A DNA stretch of 25,114 nucleotides. Source: Baffinella frigidus. Its lineage: Eukaryota; Cryptophyceae; Cryptomonadales; Baffinellaceae. The position numbers were made by a program, and so were the translations under genes. Positions 13,746 to 23,500 of the stretch are shown here, one piece after another. The notes beneath the pieces are model-generated. The model was not told the origin of the DNA. It was given only the letters and a program-made list of their open reading frames with translations, and did no database searches. The stretch spans positions 1,256,781 through 1,281,894 of the forward strand of contig MU646324.1 in assembly GCA_026770585.1 (NCBI GenBank). The letters run 5' to 3'. The stretch's first letter is position 1. Every line of letters begins with the position of its first letter.

Positions 13746-16700
13746 GAGCGCGAACGAGAGAGCGAGCGAGAGAAGGCCCGTCTCGCAGCCCGTCCCCACC
13801 CGTGCGGACTCTGGTTTTCACTGCTGCACGTTTCTTTGTCACCACCCTCCAGAAATCGCGAGGGAACAGGATATGGGGACGAGACTGTACTCAGACGGCG
13901 TGAATCAGTTGGGCAGCAGGCCAGATGGGTCGGTGTCTGGGCAAGACGAGTCGGGAGGGAAGATGACTGATGTGAGTGGAAAATATGGCTGATGTTGGGA
14001 GGGAAAATGGCTGATGTTGAGAGGGGAAATAGCTTATGTTGGGAGGGGAAATGGCTGATGTTTGGAGGGGAGATTGCTAAGAGAGAGGGAGAGAGGGAGA
14101 GAGAGCGAGAGAGCGAGAGAGAAAGAGAGAGAGAGAGATAGAGAGAGAGTGTGTGAGAGATAGAGAGAAAGAGAGCGAGAGAGCGAGAGCGAGAGAGAGA
14201 GTGAGAGAGTGAGAGAGCTGATGGCGAGAGTCTCCCGGGATGCAGTCTCGCGCGCCGGGGAGGAGCGGAAGCTGAAGCAGCAGGTGGGGGGGGTGGTCAA
14301 CGTCGTCAGCCCGCACCAGGTCTTCACCCTCTCTACCTCTGTCTTACTTAATTTGGTCTCATCATGTTCTCAGATTTCACGCCAAAAGTTGACGAATTTG
14401 TACCACCACACAGGGAAATCAACTTGCAGTCTCGTCAAACGACGAGACCAATTTAAGTGAGGCAGAGATAGACTCTCACCTTGGCACATCCGTGCTCCAT
14501 CCGTCCTTTCCTCTCGACTCACATCCATTGTCATTGTTCGGACAGCGTTTCGAAATACCACGCGAGCGGAGCTGGCGCCTCATGTTCATAGCGACGCAGC
14601 CTATAATTAGTTTTGTAAAGTAACTCGTTCCTGGTACAAATTATAAAACAAGACCTCGTTTAAAAAGGAATTGGGGCCCTTTTTAGTTTTAAATGGACCT
14701 TGTTTTATAATTTGTACCAGCACGAGTTGCTTTACAAAACTATTTATAGGTTGTGTCACTATTAATGTAGAGCCAATGTGTGTGAAACATGGGTTTATCG
14801 GTAGGTATGCATTCCACTTTATCGGCAAACCCTTGGTATGTCATCTCGTGTGTGAAACGTGGTTTTATCGGTAGGTATGCATTCCGCTTTCTCGTTAAGC
14901 CCTTGGTGTGGTGTCTCGCGTGTGAAACGTGGGTGATGTCGGTAGGGTACGTATTTCACTTTCTCGACACCCCCTTGGTATGCCATACCATCTCGGTGAG
15001 ATGAAAGCTCGCGCGTGAACCGTGGGTGATGCTGCATACGCCGACCACCATTAAGGTCGTATACGCCGACCAACAAATAAATCATGTGGTGTTCAACGTG
15101 GGGGTTTGTCGGTAGGTATCGAGCACTTTGTCGTCAGAGGGGCTGATGGGGTCTCTTCCGACCAAGGACACGCGTTAAACCCTTGGCGTCTCGCTTGCGT
15201 GAAACGTGGGTGTTTGTCGACAGGGGTCGAGCACGTTGTCGTTCAACCCTTGGTATGCCATCTCGGTGAGATGAAAGCTCGCGTGTGAAACGTGGTGTTA
15301 CTCTACAAAACTAATTATGGGGTCTGTCACTATGAAAATGCACCACATGGTGTGAAACGTGGGTGTTTGTCTGCAGGGTTCGAGCATGTTGTCGTTCAAC
15401 CCTTGGTGTCTCGCGTGTGTGAAACGTGGGGTTTCGCGTGTGAATCCTGGGGTCTGTCGGTAGGTGTCGAGCACGTTGTCGTCGGAGGGGCTGATGGGGT
15501 CTCTTCCGCCCAAGGACAGGCGTTACCTCGACGCGGTCACCCCCCCATCCATCCTATCCTATCCTATCCTATCCTGTCCTATCTCCTGTGGCATGCTGCT
15601 TGCCCTCCCCTCTCTTCTCTGAGGACTGTCCTCAATCCTCAGTCCTGCTGCTTGCCTTTTTCCTTTTCTTTCTTTCTTGCTTGCCCTTGCATGCTTGCCC
15701 TTGCTTGCTTGCTTGCGTGCTTGCTTGTCGTCAGAGGGGCTGATGGGGTCTCTTCCGCCCAAGGACAGGCGTTACCTCGATGCGGTCACCCATCCATCCT
15801 ATCCTGTGTCCTCCGGCCTGCAGCTTGCCCCCCCCTCTGTCCTCCGGCCTCCTGCTTGACCCTCTGTCCTCTGTCCTCTGTCCTCTGTCCTCTGTCCTCT
15901 GTCCTCTGTCCTCTGTTCTCCTGCTTGCCCTTGCTTGCTTGCGTGCTTCATTGCCCTTGCTTGGGTGTTGCGTGATTACCTCGACGCGGTCGCCCATCCA
16001 TCCTATCCTATGTTGCTTGCTTGCTCGTGCTTGCTTGCGTGTGAGCCTTGGCGCGCGTGCGTGCCTGCTTGCTTACCCGTGTTTGCCTGCTTGCTTACCC
16101 TTGCTTGCTCTTGCTTGCGTGCCCTTGCTTGATTGCTTGCGTGCCCTCGGACCCCCAGACGTCAAAGCTTCCTTGCTCGCACACACGCCTTGCGCGTCAA
16201 ATCGGGTAGTCACGCCTACGGTATTGCCTACGGTAGGCCGTAGGACCCTAGGGGGGGTCCTGTGAAACATTGGGTCCTAGGGGCCCTACAGCCTACCGTA
16301 GGGCAATACCGTAGGCCTAACTACCCGGTTTCCGCGCGTCGACGCGTGTCCCCGCCTCACCTTCCCACCCTGCCTGCTGGTGTGACCTTTCTCCTCCTCT
16401 ATGCTTGATTGCCCTTGCGTGCTTGCATCCTTGCGTACCCTTGCGTGCGTGCCCGTGCGTGCCTGCACGTGCGTGCCTGCACGTGCGTGCCTGCACGTGC
16501 GTGCTTGCACGCACGCACGCCTTGCTGCCGCGCGTGTCCCCGCCTCACCTTCCCACCCCGGCTGCTCGTGTGTCCTTTCTTCTCCTCCATCCACCGTATT
16601 TTCCAGTGTGGTGTGTCCAGCGTCCACCTGCCCACCCTGCCTGATCGTGTGTCTACTCTCCTCCTCTCCTCTTTCCAGCGTATGTTTCGGCGTGGAGGTG

Positions 16701-17461
16701 TGTCCAGCGTCTTTTCGGCGTGGTGTGGTGCGACTGTCGCAGCAACGGTTCGTGGTGTGACTGTGTCGCACAACCGTGCAGCTTAATTCGGCAATATAAT
16801 TTAATCCAATAAGTTTGGGCAAAGAAATTTACTACACATGATGCTCATACTACTAATAGTAAAGCAACTGTGTAGTAAATTTCGTTGCCCATTTTCGTTG
16901 AATTAAATTATGTTCCCGGAAGAAGGTGTTGGAGAAGCGATCGCGTGACCTTTGTGACCTTGCGGTTTTATTGATTCCCAGCATTGTTGACCACCGGGTT
17001 ACTCTGTCGCACACACGGTTTGTGGAGTGACTGTGTCGCACAACCGTACAGGTAAATCCGAAAATATAATTTAATTCAACGAATTTGGGCAACGAAATTT
17101 ACTACACATAAGGCCCATACTAGTAATAGTAAAGCAACTGTGTAGTAAATTTCGTTGCCCATTTTCATTCAATTAAATGATGTTCCCGGATGAAGGTGTT
17201 GGAGAAGCGATCGCACGACGCGAGCTGGGTGTTGTGACTGTGCCGCACACACGGTTCGTGGTGTGACTGTGTTGCTCACACGGTTCTGGCGTGACACTGT
17301 CGCACGTTCGTTCCGGTTCCATCAGGTGTTGGAGAAGCGATCGCACGATGCTAGCTGGGCCAAGCGGCGCTGTGTGCTCACCGATACCATGTTCGCCCTC
17401 CTACGCGAGGTCTCTCTCTCTCGCTCGCTCTCTCTCGCTCTCTTTCTCGCTCTCTCTCTCG

Positions 17462-17521
<60 letters not shown>

Positions 17522-17542
17522 CTCTTTATCTCTTTCTCTCTA

Positions 17543-17578
<36 letters not shown>

Positions 17579-20500
17579 ATCTATCTATACTGCGACTCTC
17601 CCTCTCCCTGTCTCCCTCTCTCCCTCTCTCCCTCTCTCCCTCTCTCCCTCTCTCCCTCTTTCCCTCTCTTAAGCCGTTGCCGCTAGCGCCCACACCCCCC
17701 TGCTTGAAACCGCGGCGTTCCGTGCCGTGCAACTGCAGAAGGTAAAGTTGACACCACCCGATAAGTTGACAGCGAGCCAGGATGTTTTACCCTGAGTCAA
17801 CAAAGCTGATCCTCGGCAGTAAGTTGCCATTTCGTTTAGACGGACCTGCTCTGGGAGCACGCGTTTGACGTAAGCCGCTGGCTTTCATGGGGAGTTGACA
17901 TAGGCGAAATGTTCTGGCTCCGAGTTCATAGGCCAACGCCCTGAAAACCGGGTAGTTAGGCCTACGGTATTGCCTACGGTAGGCCGTAGGGCTCCTAGGA
18001 CCTAATATTTCATAGGACCCCCCTAGGCCCCTACGACCTACAGTAGGCAATACTGTAGGCGTAACTACCCGGGTTTCAGGACGTTACCCTATTAGAGTGA
18101 AGTTGACAGCGAAGCGCGCACGTGCGCTGCAGAAAGACAAGTTGACACCGCACGATAAGTTAACAGCGAAGCGCGCACGTGCAGGACGACGACACAGCGA
18201 TCAAGGACGCGATCCCCCTCCGCGAAGTCACGCGTGTCCGGGTGCGACTCCCTTTCCTCCGTTGCGACCCCCCTTCCACCGTTGCGACCCCCTTCCTCCG
18301 TTGCGACCCCTCCCTCCGTTGGGACCCCCCCCTCCCCCCTTCCTCCGTTGCGACCCCCGACTATCTCCATCAAGGCTTTGACTGAATTTCTCATTTTGTG
18401 CGGCAGGCGGCAGAGGCCTCGAAGCTAGCAATCTTTGGCTGAATTTCTCATTTTGTCGGGTGCTCGGGCTCATAACCTGATCTTTGGCAAATGGAGGACA
18501 CTTGGGCGATTGTCAATATATCCCTATTATAATCAAACATCGCGGATTTGCTGAATTTCTCATTTTCCCCTCGACAGGCGGCGGAGGCCTCGAAGCTAGA
18601 GATGAACGATCACATCGACGACCTCCAGATGGAGCGCATGTCCTCCCTCGGCGGCGGAGAGGAGGATTCCGTCCAATCCGCACCCAATCCCGCCAGGCAC
18701 CCCCCACCTGACCACCCACCAGCCACGCACCACAGCCACGCACCGAGCCACCCTCCCAACATAGGCGGACCTGGAACTGTTTCTGCAGAAAGGCCATGCT
18801 TCCTTTTGGATCACATGCAATCCCGCCAGGCACCCCCCTGGCCACGCACCAGCCACCCACTAAACCCTAAACCCTACACCCTAAACCCTAAACCTTAAAC
18901 CCCAAACCCTAAATCCTGAACCATACACCATAAACCACAAACCCTGGACCCTGAACCCTAAACCATAACCCCTAAACGCTAAACGCTAAACCCTCGACCA
19001 TAAACTCTGACTCACCAAGCCACCCGCCGAGCCACGCACCGAGCCGGGCACCAAAACCACGCACCACAGCCACACACCAAAGTCACCCACCAAAGCCACA
19101 CACCAGCCGAGCGTTAATTGCTCGAGATCGTCGGCAAGGACAAGGTCGTTCCCGCTCCAAAGTTGACGGATTTGTACCGCGGGCCCAGCTTGTCAACTTA
19201 AGAATAGTCCGCCAACCGGCCATCTGTTTGTTCATAACCGCGTATGCCTCCCGTACGTATTTTTAATTTTCTCGCATGTTTTTAATTTTCTCGCATCGTC
19301 TTTGGACACGACTGCTTGACGTACAGCACCTGGGACCACGCCCAGAGAATCTAATCTCGGAACATACCAGAATCTGTCCTAATTCATGCTATCCTGGGCC
19401 TTGGTGTTATGCCTAAAATAGCATATACATCCTCATCTTCGGCGTTGGAAACCATAAGAAGCGGGATACATTCTGTCTCCGGTGGCTGCTAAGTGGATCA
19501 CATGGGATCACGCCCGGAGAACCTCATTTCGGAACACAACAGAATCTGTTGTGTATCTTAGGGCTTCCAACGCCGAAGATAAGGGTGAATATGCTATTTT
19601 AGGCATAAAACCAAGGCTTAAAATAGCATAAATCGGCTTCAAAGGTCTTTGTAAACCACAGTTTCTGTTATGTTCCGAGATTAAATCGCGAGGCTCTGGT
19701 CTTCCCCGTGGGTTAGTTAGTTCGTCCTAGTGGACGAGGCACTAGTTCCCATACCTACCCTCCGGGGTGGTAGCGGGCAGCTTGAGCCCTCTGGTCTCGT
19801 CGCACCTCTCCCCCTAGCTCCATACCGCGGTCGTGTTTGTCAACTTATTAAATCTCGCCCCCCCCCGTCTTAGACCTGGAACCGTGCGTCTGGTGACCCC
19901 GACCCTTTTGAGGCCCCGCAGGAAGCTCAAGGTGGCAAAGTTTTGGGAATTGGAGCTGTTTGCCGCCGCTATAATGAAATCTGTACCACGAAACACTTTT
20001 AGCGCGAAACGTTGCGTCTGAAATTTCCATTCATGCCCTGGCGTGGCCTGGTACCAATCTCTTCAAGTCAACCGATTCTTAAGTTGACAGATGCTGATCC
20101 CGACCCTTGTGCTCTGCAGGAAGCTTAAGGTGGCGCAATCGATGAGTTTCAAGAAGGGCTCATCAATGAAGTAGCCCCCCGAACCCCATCTATTGTTTAC
20201 GATGTTAAGTCAACTTAGCTCTTTAAGTCAACCGAATCTTAAGTCGACAGATCTTTACGTTGATCCCGGCCCGCCGTTTTCTACACTGCAGGAAGCTGAC
20301 GAAAATTCATGGGCGAGGCCATGCAATTTAAACCGCAGTTTTGCTATCTTCGGGTGGATTTTGTGCTATTTTACAGCTATGTCGAAGCTAAGATAGCAAA
20401 ATCTGAGAAAATCTCTCCTTAATATAGCATAAAAGGCGGTTTAAATTGCATTGCCTCGGACACGAAAATGATGTCGATATCTAGCAGCAGTTTCCACAGG

Positions 20501-23500
20501 AATGCCTCAGTCAACCACACGGTGGGCTTCGAGGGTTTCGGGTCCCCTAGATTTAGCGGTCACGTGACCAAGTTTGCATGAGAAAATCCTTAAAGTTCAC
20601 TGCCCACAGGGTACGTTGACTTTTGATGAAAGGTTCGTAGTCCACCGTGTGGGTAGCGCCCCGAACCCCTGTCCTTTTTTCACCCTGGGAGATTCCACCC
20701 TGGGGATTGTCAATCCGGGGATTTTCAACGTGGGGATTTTCAACCCTGGGGGGGTGCTTTTCAACCGGGGGTGAGAAACGCTTATGGGGCGTTGTCTCCC
20801 TGTGCACCCCTGGCCCTGGCCCTCTCTACCCCTGGCCTCGCGCTGTCAATCTGAGGGCTTTCATAGGGTAAAGGACTGAACCCCGGGTAGTTAGGCCTAC
20901 GGTATTCACTACGGTAGGCCGTAGGGGCCTGGGGGAGCTCCTACGAGAAACCTGGCCCTACGGGCCCTACGGCGTACCGTAGTCAATACCGTAGGCTTAA
21001 CCACCCGGTTTTCAGGCCGTTCTCCTATGAGCTTTGCGCAGCGTTGTCAAACCCCGGGCCTCGCGTAGAGGTGCTTCCGCAAGTCGGCACCCCCCACTTA
21101 GCAGCCACGGGGGGGCTTCATGGATACAGTCCATCTAAACGATTTGTACTAGAATCTTATTCATTGCCCTGGACCCTAACCGGAATGTCACCTGATTTTG
21201 TACGTCGGTGTTGACTTTCTGCGTCGGTGTTGACTTTCTGCGGCATGTTGACTTTCTGCGTCGGTGTGCAGGGACGTGGACACAGAGAAACATAAATGCA
21301 ACTTCGAGATCTTCACAGAAGCAGAGGTACTACTCCCACTCCGTACGAGGCTATCCATGCGAACAGAATAAATGTCATTTAAAAAATTTGTGGGGAGAAT
21401 TGATCACGTGGCGTCCGCTTTGCGGGCGCCACGTGACCAACCATATGAAAATTACTACACACACGCTTACAATCGACATTTATTCTGTTCGCATGGATAT
21501 CCTCGTGTGGCTCGAGGCTGGAAGAGGGAGTATTTTAAAAGGGAGGTTGTTGAATTTGTACCAGTCACGGGCGGGCTTGGTCACGTTACTGCTCGATATC
21601 GAGCAGGACCGTGACCAAACGCGACTATGTGTGTGAAAATTTCTACACACCGGCCCACTTGTAAAGGCAGCCCTGTTTTAAAATAGTCACATTTCTAGCC
21701 TCGAGTGGTCTAAACGACTACAGGGAACACTTTTGTACCGGGATTGGATCCGTTTCTTCATTTTGAATTGGAATTTAATTTCAGAGCAAGACAAATCCTG
21801 CCCCGCTAGCTTAGGCTTCCGACGCCGAAGACAAGGGTGTACATGCTATTTCAGGCATACAATAATGCTATCTTACTCCTTTTTACGTGGACATATTCTG
21901 GTATGTTGCAAGATGAAACCGCGGCGAGAAGCGGGGTGGAGGCTGTGAGAAGAGGGGGGGCACCAGTGAGCGTGCGTCACGCCCGGATATCCGGGCGCTG
22001 TTAGGATCCAGGGCAATGGATAAGATTCTAGTACACATAGTTTAGATGGACTGTATCCCAGCAACCGTTGCTGCTAAGTGGATGACGCAAGAAACATGTC
22101 CGTGATCAAAAGACACAACTGGCCCGTAGCCTTCTGAGTGGCTGACCCCACCCTGGATTGCGATGACGCAAGACACAGGCCCGTGATGAAAAGCCCCTGG
22201 CACGTGCAGGGGTTCAACTCGGGGAAGGTGCACGTGCTTGGCAGGTAGGAGGGTCCAACAGTGTTGGAGTCACGTGACTCCGACACTGAGTCACGTGACT
22301 TGCCATGGCGCTGCACTTGGACGAAATCGAGTTCTCAGGCTTGGTGATGGCAGGGGGGAGGGCTGTGTGCTGCGCGTGACACTGCTGGTGGACCCTGCTG
22401 TCACGTGCAGCGGTTCAACTCGGGGTGTACGCGATTGGCAGGTAGGAGGGTCCAACAGTAGCGTTGACTTTCCATGGTGCTGACGGACAACAACCGCGTG
22501 TCGTGGGGGGTTCAACTCGGGGAAGGTATTCCTGTTGGGTTCCAGGGCAATGGATAAGATTCTAGTACAAATCGTTTAGATGGACTGTATCCGTGAAGCC
22601 CCCCGTTGCTACTAAGTGGATGACGCAATAAACATGCCCGTGATTAACAGCCCCTGGCACGTGCAGGGGTTCAACTCGGGGAAGGTGTACGTGCTGCGCG
22701 TGCGAGGCGAGGCGGCACGGGACGAGTGGATCCGCCAGGTATCTTTACCAACGCTGCCAAGCTTCGTAATCCGTGCATCATGCGATCACGTGGCTGAATG
22801 AGCTGTGCCATCCCACACAAAAAACATGATTAGACGGCCATCCCACACAAAAAACATGATTGTGCCACCCCACACAAAAAGTATGATTAGCCGTGCTGCG
22901 CGTGCGAGGAGAGGCGGCACGGGACGAGTGGATGCGCCAGGTACCACGCCAGGCTCTCGGGTAGGGTATTCCAAGCGCGTTCTTGGAGCCATTAGCGCGT
23001 TCTTGGAGCCATTTTCTGATGAAAATTGACTTTTGAATACCGTTTTTCCTCGGAAAAGTGACCTTTGAATACTCCCCCCTCCAGCCCTGCGTGGCAGGGG
23101 TACCTCGCTCATAAGAAACGCCCACCCCCCTAGGACGACCATACGGCCCTAGGCATAGCCCTTCTGTAGGGTCCTAGGGGGGGGGGGGTTCTTATGAGTG
23201 AGGTACCTTATCTGCGCCCACTCTGCCAAGCTTCACAATGTGTGCATCATGCGATCACGTGGCTGAGAGAGCTGTGCCATCCCACACAAAAACATGATTA
23301 GTGCCATCCCACACAAAAAAACATGATTAGCCGTGCTGCGCGTGCGAGGCGAGGCGGCACGGGACGAATGGATACACAAGGTACGACGTGGTGCCAACCA
23401 CGTGATCATGCGATCACGTGGTTGACAGAGCTGTGTATGCTCCTGCGAGGAAGTTTCAGCGGTTGAAGAGCGCTGCCCACTCTTACAGTGGGCTACGAAG

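Larger units (their letters stand above)
15540..16145. repeat. Pyrimidine-rich microsatellites (TATCC, TGTCCTC, CTTGC)
   Basis: (CATCCTATCC)n, (TGTCCTC)n and (CTTGCTTGCC)n surround the two 16-codon exon copies. The 227-codon open frame across this block is repeat-driven. Confidence 0.9.

Noticed and set aside
15292-15975. 227-codon open frame
   Set aside because: It follows satellite and TCC/CTTGC microsatellites whose units lack stops; only the 16-codon pieces inside it look like exon.
19124-19148. Possible micro-exon EIVGKDK before GTCGTT
   Set aside because: No clear acceptor, and nothing ties it to the PH domain.
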